Assembly: GCF_000517385.1 (NCBI RefSeq)
Contig: NZ_BAUW01000014.1
Location: forward strand, 1-62,101
Reading direction: 5' to 3'
DNA: 62,101 nt
Source: Mesobacillus boroniphilus JCM 21738
GTDB lineage: Bacteria > Bacillota > Bacilli > Bacillales > Cytobacillaceae
Part shown: positions 16,392-25,624 of the stretch, piece after piece
Layout: each line of letters begins with the position of its first letter
Position numbering within the stretch: position 1 is the stretch's first letter
Translations under genes and position numbers: made by a program
The notes under the pieces: model-generated
Seen by the model: only the letters and a program-made list of their open reading frames with translations
Told to the model about the DNA's origin: nothing
Databases searched by the model: none

Positions 16392-17135
16392 ATGCGGAAA
16401 AAGGTGCTCGTGTCTCTTTTACTTATCATTATTCTTATTGCAGGCGGAATTTTTTATTGGGATTATTTAGCTCCTCCAGCAACTTTTCCAGACCATGAGA
16501 AAATAGAGGCGAAGTTGAGTGATCCATATAATAAAGTTGAAATATCGGAAATACAGGACACGATTTATCTTGATGATAAGCATGTGTATATTCCTTTTAT
16601 TACAGAAGAAGAAGGCCATGGTATAAGCTTTTGGGAGTGGAAAATGCATGAGTGGCAATTATCGAGCTTTTCTATCGGGAATATGCCGCAAATCTGGAAG
16701 ATAGATTCTGATGACCCGTCATCATATTATATTATGTGGAATTTTCATCCGGAGAATAATTTGGATTATTTAACGTTTTTTTTGATTAAAGAACGTGGGT
16801 TTTCCGTCACTGAGGGAAAGCAACAGTATGAGCCTGGCATTCAAATGGATTACAGGGAAGAGGCTGGGGAGAATTCATATGGTTATACTTTAGTTCCTTC
16901 AGACTGGCAAAAGTATATGGAAGCAGAAAATAAACTGATGGCAGCAATGATACCTGACTCTTTTTTTGCTGACTTTTTTTCGCCATCTCAATACTATTTT
17001 GGCTGGCAAGCGACATCAACTGACGGCTTAAACGAGTATCCTTCTTATCCCTACAATAATGGTTTTGGCAGTGGAGGTTCATCAACAGAGACCCTTCGAT
17101 TTTTGAATGAGAATGAAATATTTGAAATGAAGTAA
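16392..17135 (+). CDS. Hypothetical membrane-anchored extracellular protein
   Basis: The 247-residue protein has one N-terminal hydrophobic anchor (about residues 5-22) followed by a secreted domain rich in aromatic residues (SFWEWKMHEW, YYFGWQ, YPSYPYNNGFG). It starts four bases after the preceding stop, behind AAGGGGGAG, so the two genes are translationally coupled. No known domain was recognised. The aromatic-rich content suggests a binding surface, which is only an inference. Confidence 0.6.
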   Translation: MRKKVLVSLLLIIILIAGGIFYWDYLAPPATFPDHEKIEAKLSDPYNKVEISEIQDTIYLDDKHVYIPFITEEEGHGISFWEWKMHEWQLSSFSIGNMPQIWKIDSDDPSSYYIMWNFHPENNLDYLTFFLIKERGFSVTEGKQQYEPGIQMDYREEAGENSYGYTLVPSDWQKYMEAENKLMAAMIPDSFFADFFSPSQYYFGWQATSTDGLNEYPSYPYNNGFGSGGSSTETLRFLNENEIFEMK

Positions 17136-17309
17136 TATGGTTTTAAGGCCATATTAGGGAGCGAAACTCCTTATACCTTTTCGGCTGCCTTTCTAGTTTG
17201 TTGAAACTTTTTAGCGAAAGTATTCGTATTAGTATGTAAACCTTCATCAGGTTCTAAATTCTGTAAGAAGGGTAAGTAGGTAAAAAAAGTGATAAAGGAG
17301 AAACAATTG

Positions 17310-18229
17310 ATGAAAGTTAAACACTTGATGAAAATCTCTGTTTTATTTAGCCTGTTTGTTTTCGCTTTGGGTATTTATACTGTTTCTGCATTTGCTTCAA
17401 ATGACAATGATGAGGATGTCATAAATGAGAAATACGGACTACCAATTGTAGTTTATGGTGAAGCACTTTCAGATAAGCAAAAAGATGAAGTCCGGAATCT
17501 GCTGGGAATCAAAGATCCTTCCAAAGTTAAGGAAATTATTGTAACAGGAAAAGATCTAGTAACCTATATCGACGCGATGAACATTCCAATATGTATTCAT
17601 CTGCCAAGATCACCAGGAAGGATACCGGTGAAGGACTGGTGATCAACCAGGTCACTCCAGAAAATATAACGGAAGTAACGGATGAAATGTACGCCAACGC
17701 GCTTTTGACAGCAGGAATTGAGGATGCTGTTGTAGATGTCGTTTCACCAGTCAAGGTAACCGGACACTCAGCTCTTGTAGGAATCTATAAGGCTTATGAT
17801 GAAGGTGAAGGAACAGCCCTGGATAAGGATCGAACCGAAGTTGCGAACCAGGAACTGAACCTGGCGACAAGACTGGCAAAAAAAGAGGGGCTTGACCAGG
17901 ATAAAGTGAGTGAGCTCCTGACAGAAATTAAAAAAGAGATTGCTGCTCAAAACCCAGCAACAAAAGAAGAAATCGAAAAAATTATTGATGAAAAATTAAA
18001 ATCCCTTGAAATACAGCTTAGTCCTGAAGACAGGCAGCTTCTTGTTGACTTGTTCAACAAAATGCGCGATTTGAACATTAATTTTGACAATGTTAAAACA
18101 CAGTTAGAAAACCTTTCTACAGATATCCAGAAGAGAATCGAGGAGGCAGTAGGAGACAAAGGCTTCCTAGAATCAGTCTCAAACTTTTTTAAAGAACTAA
18201 TTGAAAGCATAAAGAGCATTTTCTCCTAA
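17310..18229 (+). CDS. DUF1002-family secreted protein, YpuA-like (one-base frameshift)
   Basis: Two overlapping frames together make a 306-residue protein with an N-terminal signal peptide (about 1-30). The order is YGLPIVVYGEALSDKQKDEV, then TGKDLVTYIDAMN, a frame change, MYSSAKITRKDTGEGL, ITDEMY-type EVTDEMYANALLTAGI, SPVKVTGHSALVGIYKAY and a C-terminal helical region ending SVSNFFKELIESIKSIF. This order is that of B. subtilis YpuA (DUF1002), a secreted protein of unknown role. Adding one A at 17588-17592 joins the frames. The ATG at 17310 follows AAAGGAG. Confidence 0.8.
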
Positions 18230-18255
18230 AACAGAGGATTTTCCCTCTGTTTTTT
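18228..18255 (+). terminator. Terminator of the DUF1002 gene
   Basis: A 10-base stem (AAAACAGAGG with CCTCTGTTTT) overlaps the stop codon and ends in a T run. Confidence 0.85.
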
Positions 18256-18303
18256 GAATGTATAAAAGAGACTACATAATGAATGATGGTGAGGAGATCT
18301 TCA

Positions 18304-18801
18304 ATGAAAATACGACAAGCTGAAGAACGAGATACAGAGAATTTTGCGAAACTTATTCAAGAGGTTGAAAGTACCACGAATTTCATGCTTTTTGGTCCTG
18401 GTGAAAGGAAATTCAATCTTGATGCTCAAAGGAAAATGATTCAGACTCTTAGGGCTGAAGAAAACTCAAATATTTTCTTGGCTGAATCTGACAGTGGACT
18501 GGCAGGCTATTTAATTGCAAAAGGAGGAAGTGCAAGCCGAAACAAGCATACAGCTTATCTTGTTATCGGAATAAAGGAAGGTTTTCGCGGCAACGGTATA
18601 GGCACAAGACTTTTTCAAGAGATATTTAGTTGGGGGAATGAAGTTGGGATTCACAGGCTGGAATTAACAGTGATGACAGAAAACAAGGCAGGTATCGCAT
18701 TATACAAGAAGATGGGCTTCAATATAGAAGGAACCAAGAAGGATTCGTTGCTAGTCGATGGTCAATATAAAGATGAATTCTATATGTCCAGAATACTTTA
18801 A
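18304..18801 (+). CDS. GNAT-family N-acetyltransferase
   Basis: The 165-residue protein has the acetyl-CoA-binding pattern in the order IFLAESDSGLAGYLI, VIGIKEGFRGNGIGTRLF (motif A, R-G-N-G-I-G) and NKAGIALYKKMGFNIEG (motif B), with a RimL/SpeG-like LELTVMTEN strand between. The ATG at 18304 follows GAGGAG; an in-frame ATG at 18283 lies upstream of that site. The substrate cannot be inferred. Confidence 0.88.
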   Translation: MKIRQAEERDTENFAKLIQEVESTTNFMLFGPGERKFNLDAQRKMIQTLRAEENSNIFLAESDSGLAGYLIAKGGSASRNKHTAYLVIGIKEGFRGNGIGTRLFQEIFSWGNEVGIHRLELTVMTENKAGIALYKKMGFNIEGTKKDSLLVDGQYKDEFYMSRIL

Positions 18802-18839
18802 TCTAATAGTTTTGGCATTCTGGGTTAAATGAATAAACA

Positions 18840-18885
18840 GGCTAAAAATGATGGAGTCACAATCGTTTTTAGCCCGTTTTTATAT
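18840..18885 (+). terminator. Terminator between the two GNAT genes
   Basis: A long stem (GGCTAAAAATGAT with ATCGTTTTTAGCC) is followed by CGTTTTT; it could serve both convergent genes. Confidence 0.7.
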
Positions 18886-18911
18886 CTTATAGTGCTTTAT
18901 CCAGAAGAGAG

Positions 18912-19475
18912 TCAGGAATGTTGCTGAGCTTCCCATTCATCCCTTAATAATCCCATTTTTATTGAATCATAGTATTTCCCGTTATAGAGCCGGCATTTCC
19001 TGATTCGAGCCTCTTCGACCATTCCCAGTTTTTTACCGACCGTAAGCATCCTGGAATTGCCGGACCAGGTTGTGAAGCCGATTCTTGGAATTGGGAAAGT
19101 TCCAAATAGGTGTGCAATCCATACTTTTAATGCATCTGTACCATACCCGCCATTCCAATATTCCGGGAGATAAATGACAATCCCAATTTCCAGCCATTGT
19201 GAAGATTCGTGTTCCCAGTAATATGTCACCATTCCGATAATTTCATCGTTTACTTTAATAAGGTACTTTCTGTCATATCCCTGATGGATGAGGTTCGTCA
19301 TTTGTTCTTTAAACTTTTCAAGGCTTTCTCGCCTTAGAGGATAGTAAGGTGCATCCCACTTCTTCCATTCAGGATGTTCGTCATTGTGGATCAAGCCCCA
19401 CCATGTGTCCAAATCCTGTTCTTTAATTTTGCATAATATAACCTGCTCACCTGATAATATATCTGGTGTCTGCAT
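18912..19475 (-). CDS. GNAT-family N-acetyltransferase, RimJ/RimL-like
   Basis: The 187-residue protein starts with GEQVILCKIKEQDLDTWW and contains LEIGIVIYLPEYWNGGYGTDALKVWI (motif A, with Y-W-N-G-G-Y-G-T-D-A) and a RIGFTTWSGNSRMLTVGKKLGMVEEARIR motif B, typical of the Acetyltransf_3 (RimJ/L) subgroup. A GGAGGT site precedes the ATG. It is convergent with the other GNAT gene and shares no close sequence with it. Confidence 0.88.
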   Translation of the reverse strand: MQTPDILSGEQVILCKIKEQDLDTWWGLIHNDEHPEWKKWDAPYYPLRRESLEKFKEQMTNLIHQGYDRKYLIKVNDEIIGMVTYYWEHESSQWLEIGIVIYLPEYWNGGYGTDALKVWIAHLFGTFPIPRIGFTTWSGNSRMLTVGKKLGMVEEARIRKCRLYNGKYYDSIKMGLLRDEWEAQQHS

Positions 19476-19590
19476 TTTTCTGTACCTCCTTAATAGATAT
19501 GAGGCTAGACGCTTATGCTTAACTAATTCTCTTCAATTCTAGTATTTCCTGCGCCTGAACAAAAATACAAAAAAATGTTCAAATTCACAG

Positions 19591-19620
19591 AAAAAGAGAC
19601 GCTGCGGACAGCGTCTCTTT
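19591..19620 (-). terminator. Terminator of the 35-residue gene
   Basis: A perfect 10-base stem (AGAGACGCTG with CAGCGTCTCT) with a five-base loop overlaps the stop codon; on the minus strand it is followed by five T bases. Confidence 0.85.
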
Positions 19621-19726
19621 AGTTAGTTGCTTCGTCATCTATAAATGCATTTTCATTTACTGCGAAGAAATTTAAACCAGCGGCGATTGCGAAAGCTCCT
19701 CCAAGTAATGCGAATGTAGTAATCAT
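19619..19726 (-). CDS. Small hydrophobic protein of 35 residues
   Basis: The frame starts at an ATG about seven bases after a CAGGAGCG site and encodes a short hydrophobic helix (ALLGGAFAIAAGLNFFAV) with an acidic tail (DDEATN). Its stop codon is built into a strong terminator, and the start codon context is good. I do not recognise the family; the small size and single helix suggest a membrane peptide. Confidence 0.55.
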   Translation of the reverse strand: MITTFALLGGAFAIAAGLNFFAVNENAFIDDEATN

Positions 19727-19840
19727 TATGTAATCGCTCCTGTCATTAATTGTTTTTGTTTTGTTATTATTTATATTCCCACAGTGGAAATTGTTAAACC
19801 TATTATTACGATAAAATGACAAAATAGTAAAAAGGAGATA

Positions 19841-20092
19841 GGTGCATATGCCGAACCAGCAATTGATATTGGAGTAGGAATGCACCCTGAATTAACTGGA
19901 AAGGGAAATGGGTTAAGTATTCTTCTCATTTGTTCTAAATGAACTGAGTGGTTTAATTATTACGCTCCTTATAGTCTGACTGTCGCGAAATTTAATAAAA
20001 GGGCAATTAAGCTTTATGAAAACATGGGATTTAGAAAGGCGTCTGAATTCAATAAAGAAAAAAATGAAATCATTACTATGCTAAAGTGGTGA
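19841..20092 (+). pseudogene. N-terminally truncated GNAT acetyltransferase remnant
   Basis: Fragments in two frames match a GNAT protein. The first, GAYAEPAIDIGVGMHPELTG and KGNGLS, covers motif A and is ended by a stop near 19936. The second, LTVAKFNKRAIKLYENMG and FRKASEF, covers motif B and ends at 20092. The part N-terminal to motif A is absent and the linker between the pieces is shortened. No single-base correction repairs it, so this is a true remnant. Confidence 0.7.
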
Positions 20093-20248
20093 AGAAGTAG
20101 TTCGTTATTGCTTTTTGGCAATTGGGGATTTTTTAATAAAGTCGGCCAAAAAAATTTGTATTTGTTAAATAATCCTTTTATAATGAAAAAGCTGTGTGAA
20201 ATTCAGGTTTCGCATATAGCGATATACAGATTGAAGGGGAGAAGAAAT

Positions 20249-20752
20249 ATGAAGAAGTTTTGGACTTTACTTTCAGCGATTACATTCGCTATCGGGTTGA
20301 CTGCATGCTCAGCGGAAAAAGAAGAAGCACAACCTGAAAAGAAAGAATCAGAGGAAGCTGTAAAACCTGCTGCAAACCCAAAGAGTGTAATGTATAAATT
20401 TTACATGAGCATTGTTAGCACGATCAACGAGGCTGATGCTGATTTAAATGCATACGAGGGAGCAGAGGAGCCGACACCTGAAGAAAAAGCAGCCGCGAGT
20501 GAATCAGCAGCCGCTGTTGCGTCTAAGGTAGAAGGTCTTGAAGTACCAGCCGATTTAAAGGACCAAAAAGCGGACCTGGAAACTGCTCTTAAAGATATTG
20601 CTGAAGCATATAAAATGAAAGCAGAAGAGCTAAAGAAAGATACACCAGCTTTTGATGCTGCGGATGAAAAATTCGCACAGGGTGAAGAAAAGATTGGCGC
20701 TGCATTTGAAAGCCTTGAAATGAATAAGCCTTCTCTTGCAAAAGAATTGTAG
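20249..20752 (+). CDS. Lipoprotein of unknown function
   Basis: The 167-residue protein has a lipoprotein signal with lipobox LTAC (about residue 19). The mature part begins with a Glu/Lys-rich linker and continues as a mostly helical domain (SVMYKFYMSIVSTINEAD) with many Ala and Glu residues. The start at 20249 follows AAGGGGAG; an upstream in-frame ATG at 20108 would bury the signal peptide. A terminator follows. No family is recognised. Confidence 0.75.
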   Translation: MKKFWTLLSAITFAIGLTACSAEKEEAQPEKKESEEAVKPAANPKSVMYKFYMSIVSTINEADADLNAYEGAEEPTPEEKAAASESAAAVASKVEGLEVPADLKDQKADLETALKDIAEAYKMKAEELKKDTPAFDAADEKFAQGEEKIGAAFESLEMNKPSLAKEL

Positions 20753-20760
20753 TAAGAACT

Positions 20761-20796
20761 AAGAAAAGCTGTGCCAGATGGCGCAGCTTTTTCTTT
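20761..20796 (+). terminator. Terminator of the lipoprotein gene
   Basis: A stem AAAAGCTGTGCC with GGCGCAGCTTTT and a four-base loop is followed by a T-rich stretch. Confidence 0.8.
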
Positions 20797-20862
20797 GTTT
20801 TCGGCATTATAGCGGAAGTTTTTCTTTAGCTGAGAAAACATAAAGACTATAGAAACTGTCTC

Positions 20863-22954
20863 TTATTCTTCTGTTTTATCATTGGTTTGCTCAATTCCAT
20901 TTTTCATGTTGAAGTATGCATCCATAACAGCACGGCCAATCTTTTTGTTAGCACCGTGGTCAACACTGCCCTGGTAAGCCCAGGTACTATCACAGCCATG
21001 GCGATTTCTGGATTGTCGGAAGGTGCATAGCCAACAAGGCTAAGATTCATTGTATCTATTTGTGCGTCTCCTTTTACTCGATATTGCCCATCGTAGAAAG
21101 CCTCTGCAGTACCAGTTTTCCCAGCAGGCGAGTAGGTTGCGGTGCTGAAATATCGATAAGCTGTACCACCTGGTTCCTGCATTACTTTTTTAAAGCCAAT
21201 ATGGACACGTTCAAGCCACTGGTCTTTCCCGCCAATATCATTGAGTACATTTGGAGAAAAGGATTTATAGATAGGTCCCAGTTCTTCGCCATTCATGGCT
21301 GGTTCACGTATTTCCTTTACTATTTTTGGCTGCATTCGATATCCTCCGTTGGCAATCGTAGAGATATACTGGGCAAGCTGCATATTCGAATACGTGTCAT
21401 ATTGGCCGATAACTAAATCAAGTACTTTACCAACCGGATAATTTGCTCCCTTTGCACCGGTTTGTTCATTTGGTAGATCAATTCCTGTACGGATGCCAAG
21501 CCGAATGAGGCGAAGGAATTACGGATTGTATCCCAAACTTTCGGATCAAGGTTTAATGGTTGCTGATAACGATAGACACCATTCCCAATTCTGATTGCGG
21601 TATGGAACATATACACATTGGAGGACAACTTCAAAGCCTCTATATCATTAGGCCTTCCCAAGTAAGCATATGATTTTTTTATAGGTGTGCCTTTTATATC
21701 AAGAGCTCTATCATCGAATTTAGTAGTTGAATTGATTGCACTTGTTTTATAGCCGGTAAAAATCGTTGCCCCTTTGACGACAGAGCCGACGTTAAAGGTT
21801 TTAAGTATATTGCCAAGTGCGTCATCTTCCATATAAACTTCTTTTGTTTTCTTGTCTTTTACAATTCTTTTTCCTGCCATAGTCAATACTTCACCAGTGT
21901 TGGGATCCATTAAAACAACGTAGGCACTATCCAGGAGCCCTGTGCCCGGAGACCGTTTGGCAGCCCATAGTTCCTTCTCAACAATTTCCTCGACAGCAAG
22001 CTGGAGATCCATATCAATACTCAGGACTAAGTCTTTTCCACGCTGGCCTTCTGAAACTAATTCCTTTTCGAGAAGTTCGCCGGCTTTATCAGTCACATTC
22101 ACAATTTTTTCTTTTTTACCCTGAAGAACATCCTCATATTCAAGTTCGAGATTGCTTTTCCCAACGCGGTCATTACGTGTATAACCCCTGGACATGTAAT
22201 AATCAAGTCGTTCAGCAGGAAGACCTTCACTGCTTGTTGTAATTCTTCCTAGTACAGGCTTGAATGCTTCTTCATACTTATATTCCCGGTCCCAGTCTGT
22301 ACCAGCATTAACACCAGGAAGCAGTGACAGATTTTCATTGACTAGCGCATATTCTTCCTGTGTGACACCTTCATTTTTAATGATTTGCGGAACGAATTTA
22401 TAGCCGCTGTTCATGATGCTGAAAATTGCAAGCTCTTCAATATCCTGCTCAGTTAGTTGACTAAGGTGATTTTTTGTAACTCTCTCAAGCTGTAGTTTAT
22501 ATAAATCTTTATTTTTCAGCTTTTTATTTCTGAAAAGCTCCATCTCTTTATCTTTTATAAGTTTTTTTGCTTCTTCTGGATGCTTGATCATCCAGAAATC
22601 CTTCATATCCCTCTCTCGGACTTTATCTGTATCTTTCTCAATGATTTTGGCTAGCTTTGCAGCTACTTGAAGCATTTCCTTCTGGGAAGCACCTTCATTC
22701 GTATATGTAATAGCATTCAGTGGTTTGTTGTCGACGATAACCTTATGATTCCTGTCCAGCATCTTTCCTCGCGGGACAGGGTTATTGACTGTCACATCTT
22801 CCTTGCGATTAATTTCGCGTTTATAGTCTTCGCCGTGGACTATCTGAACAATGCCGAGGCGGAGGACCAGCAATGAAAAGAGAATGAAGACTGAAAAGAA
22901 CAGAATATTGACCCTTATTGGTGTTGTATTCCTTTTTTTAGGCAAGCAGCTCAC
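20863..22954 (-). CDS. pbpA: Class B penicillin-binding protein, PbpA/PbpH type (two one-base frameshifts)
   Basis: The repaired product is about 697 residues, the length of B. subtilis PbpA (PBP2A) and PbpH, transpeptidases of the rod complex. After a membrane anchor come the dimerisation region (VPRGKMLDRN) and the transpeptidase domain with SVVKG (active-site Ser, SxxK), SSN (SxN) and AGKTGTAEAFYDG (KTG). The gene is read in three frames. One G restored at 21506-21508 (TTGGCATC to TTGGGCATC) gives GIRTGIDLPNEQTG; one T restored at 20980-20986 gives a C-terminus ending at 20863. The GTG start at 22954 has only a weak site and may be wrong. Confidence 0.85.
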
Positions 22955-23043
22955 ATCCTATGAAAATATATTTATATAAAAACCATCTATTACCAATAGT
23001 GTACGTAAATTATTACTGCAATGTAAAGGTTTTCCTGAAAAAT

Positions 23044-23082
23044 ATAAAAGGAATCATTGCTTAGCAATGACTCCTTTTATAT
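23044..23082 (-). terminator. Terminator of the VanW-family gene
   Basis: A stem formed by AAAAGGAATCATTGCT and AGCAATGACTCCTTTT lies just past the stop, between this gene and the downstream PBP gene on the same strand. Confidence 0.8.
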
Positions 23083-23991
23083 TTATATGGCTTCTTCTGG
23101 AATTATAATACTGCTGTCTGAACTTGGAACTTTACGCTTTTCGATGTTGATTTCATCAGAGGAATAAATCATTACAATCATTTTTCCAGGATAAGTTTTG
23201 GCCCGGATCAGAATGGGCTGGTTGTATTTGTTTTTGAATGTGAAATCAGGCCCATACCAACTGACAGTTGCATCCCTTCCAGGTGGAACGTAGGGAACCT
23301 GCTTGCTGTGAGAATATCGCTCGAGTATCTTCATGCCAGAGCGATCAGCTGCATTAAAAAGTGTTGATGATACCTGGCATATACCTCCGCCAATACCCTC
23401 TGATAATTCTCCTCTAACAATTATGGGTGCTGGCTGATAACCGCGTGAGGCGGTACGTTTGCCGACAACTTTATTGAAGGAGAAGGTTTCCCCGGGAAAA
23501 ACAACATGGTTATTGATCGCTTCTGCGGCAAGGTTAATGTTGTGGGTCCGTTCCTGGTTCTTGCTATTGAAATACGTTATGTAATGGCCAATTAGATTTG
23601 TTCGAATATTGGCGATGATTTCGCTGTCTACCTTCGGATATACAGGTAAGGTAGGAACTTGTAATCGTGAATGGTGTTTTTCAAAAAAACTTGCGGTGAA
23701 TTTTTTTTTGAATTTCTTCTCATCAAGGATGTATCCCACCTCTTCTGGTATGATCTTCCCGTAATCATCCAAACCTGCATTCGTGGGTTCCTTTTTAATC
23801 TGGAGAGACATCTGTTTATTTAATGTTTCCAGCATCGTGTGGTTAAGAATTGGATACCCAAACCAGGGAATCGAAAAGTCTGATCGCTGAACTTCTACAA
23901 TTGATTCATCATCCCAAACTAAATCTATTTCATCATGATTATCTGCTGTACTGCCAGAAAGAATAAGTCCAATTGCCAATAACCATTTCAA
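23083..23991 (-). CDS. VanW-family protein
   Basis: The 302-residue protein has an N-terminal signal or membrane segment and a C-terminal VanW domain: NINLAAEAINNHVVFPGETFSFN, VGKRTASRGY, the Gly-rich EGIGGGICQVSSTLFNAA and ATVSWYGPDF. VanW domains occur in vancomycin-resistance clusters and in many spore formers; some have an added peptidoglycan-binding region, but not here. The TTG at 23991 is chosen because a GGAGGTGAG site lies at the right distance; the GTG at 24000 overlaps that site. It precedes pbpA on the same strand, suggesting a cell-wall role. Confidence 0.88.
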   Translation of the reverse strand: MKWLLAIGLILSGSTADNHDEIDLVWDDESIVEVQRSDFSIPWFGYPILNHTMLETLNKQMSLQIKKEPTNAGLDDYGKIIPEEVGYILDEKKFKKKFTASFFEKHHSRLQVPTLPVYPKVDSEIIANIRTNLIGHYITYFNSKNQERTHNINLAAEAINNHVVFPGETFSFNKVVGKRTASRGYQPAPIIVRGELSEGIGGGICQVSSTLFNAADRSGMKILERYSHSKQVPYVPPGRDATVSWYGPDFTFKNKYNQPILIRAKTYPGKMIVMIYSSDEINIEKRKVPSSDSSIIIPEEAI

Positions 23992-24342
23992 CTTCCTCAC
24001 CTCCCGTTTTATTATGGATAAGCAGGAGTTGTTTAATGTATTGCGGATTAGTTGGTGTTTATTGGAAGGGCTTTAGCTCCCTAGTGTAGTGCTTGCGCTT
24101 GTTATTCTGTCGAAAAATTTTTCTGTTAAAGCCTTGTGAAGATTTCTGATTATTATGTAAAATTACACTAAATAGATAATTTAACAATTAATAATCTATC
24201 CATCGTTATGAATTAAACATCGATTTCTTAATTTTTCTTAAGAAATTATTAAGAAATTATCCCCTATCTTTTTGGAAGTGGTTGGCATATAATTTAACTG
24301 TATTAATAATAATAGTACACTTAGTACAGATAGGGGGTCATT
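23992..24342. other. Divergent intergenic region between vanW and the GntR gene
   Basis: No gene is seen. The stretch is AT-rich and includes a tandem TTAAGAAATTA repeat at 24231-24260, TATAAT at 24289-24294, and the direct repeats TAGTACAC / TAGTACAG just before the GntR gene. The latter are plausible operator half-sites for autoregulation. Confidence 0.5.
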
Positions 24343-24750
24343 ATGTTTGAGCTTGACCTGAGGAGCCGAAAACCGATATACGAGCAGCTGGTAGATAAGA
24401 TGAAAGAGCTGATCATTAATGAAGTGCTCAAACCTGATGAACAATTGCCTTCCGTGCGTCAGATGGCACAGCAATTGACGATAAACCCAAATACAATTCA
24501 AAAGGCATATAGAGAGCTTGAGGTACAGGGATTCATATATTCATTAAAAGGCAAGGGGAGCTTTGTCAATGCGATGGAACCTGGCAAGGATGCAGATAAA
24601 ATACTGCAGGTGAAGAGGGATTTGGAAAAACTGCTGCAGGAAGCAATGTATCTTGGCATTACTGTGGAAGATTTGCATGAGATGATTGGGAACATTGATG
24701 GTTTGAAAGGGGGAAGCGGGCAAGATGATTCAGATGATCGAGATAAATAA
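24343..24750 (+). CDS. GntR-family regulator, YtrA subfamily
   Basis: The 135-residue protein has a GntR winged helix (SRKPIYEQLVDKMKELI, LPSVRQMAQQLTINPNTIQKAYRELE quoted short as LPSVRQMAQQLTINPNTIQ, GFIYSLKGKGSFV) and only a short helical C-terminus, the mark of the YtrA subgroup that represses ABC transporter operons. A GGGGGTC site precedes the ATG. The ATPase gene begins inside its last codons (26-base overlap), so the two are co-transcribed. Repeats near 24309-24331 are candidate operator sites. The effector is unknown; in B. subtilis the ytr operon responds to cell-wall antibiotics. Confidence 0.88.
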   Translation: MFELDLRSRKPIYEQLVDKMKELIINEVLKPDEQLPSVRQMAQQLTINPNTIQKAYRELEVQGFIYSLKGKGSFVNAMEPGKDADKILQVKRDLEKLLQEAMYLGITVEDLHEMIGNIDGLKGGSGQDDSDDRDK

Positions 24751-25624
24751 AACATTTGAAAAACACGAGGCTGTAGTAAACGTCAATATGACTATAAATA
24801 AAGGCTCAATATACGGGTTGATTGGATCCAATGGTGCAGGTAAGACAACCATCATTAAATTGCTTGCTGGAATTTATAAACAGGATTCTGGGAAGGTGCT
24901 TTTGGATGGTTCGGCGATTTTTGAAAACCAAGCCTTAAAAGAGAAGATCTTTTACATATCTGATCAGCCATATTTTTTTCCTCAGTATACAGTCAAGCAG
25001 ATGGCGAAGTTCTATCAAAGCATTTATCCTTCATGGAATGAAGCTAGATTTATGAAATTATCCGATGTATTCGGCTTCAGCATGAATAAAAAATTACATA
25101 CCTTTTCAAAGGGGATTCAAAGACAAGCTGCATTCTGGCTCGCCTTATCGACGATGCCGGAGATATTGATCCTTGATGAGCCTATGGATGGATTGGATCC
25201 GGTGGCAAGGCAAAAGGTGAAAAATCTGCTGATTCAGGATGTCGCGGACAGGGAAATGACTATTTTGATATCTTCCCATAACTTGCGGGAAATTGAAGAT
25301 ATTTGCGACCATATTGGGATTTTGCATCATGGATCACTCCTACTGGAAAAAGACCTTGATGACCTCAAATCTGATATACATAAGGTTCAGGTAGCTTATA
25401 AGGGAGAAACTCCGAAGCACCTTGAAAATCAACTGGCAATGCTTCACTGCGAAAGAAGGGGAAGTGTCATGGTATGTATTATCAGGGGAAAAGAGGATGA
25501 AATCGAGAATGTTATCAATCAGACCGATCCTGTTATTTTTGATATCCTCCCATTGACATTAGAGGAGATTTTTATATATGAAATGGGGGATATCGGCTAT
25601 GCAATCAAAAATGTCATTGTTTAA
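24725..25624 (+). CDS. ABC transporter ATPase (YtrB-like)
   Basis: The 299-residue protein has Walker A GSNGAGKTT (about residue 35), Q-loop region DQPYFFPQYTV, signature FSKGIQRQ and Walker B ILILDEPMDGLDP followed by the switch His in SSHN. The C-terminal about 90 residues form a small accessory domain. The signature reads FSKG instead of LSGG, common in the CcmA/YtrB-type exporters. It overlaps the GntR gene and the permease gene by 26 bases each, giving a compact three-gene operon. Confidence 0.88.
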   Translation: MIQMIEINKTFEKHEAVVNVNMTINKGSIYGLIGSNGAGKTTIIKLLAGIYKQDSGKVLLDGSAIFENQALKEKIFYISDQPYFFPQYTVKQMAKFYQSIYPSWNEARFMKLSDVFGFSMNKKLHTFSKGIQRQAAFWLALSTMPEILILDEPMDGLDPVARQKVKNLLIQDVADREMTILISSHNLREIEDICDHIGILHHGSLLLEKDLDDLKSDIHKVQVAYKGETPKHLENQLAMLHCERRGSVMVCIIRGKEDEIENVINQTDPVIFDILPLTLEEIFIYEMGDIGYAIKNVIV

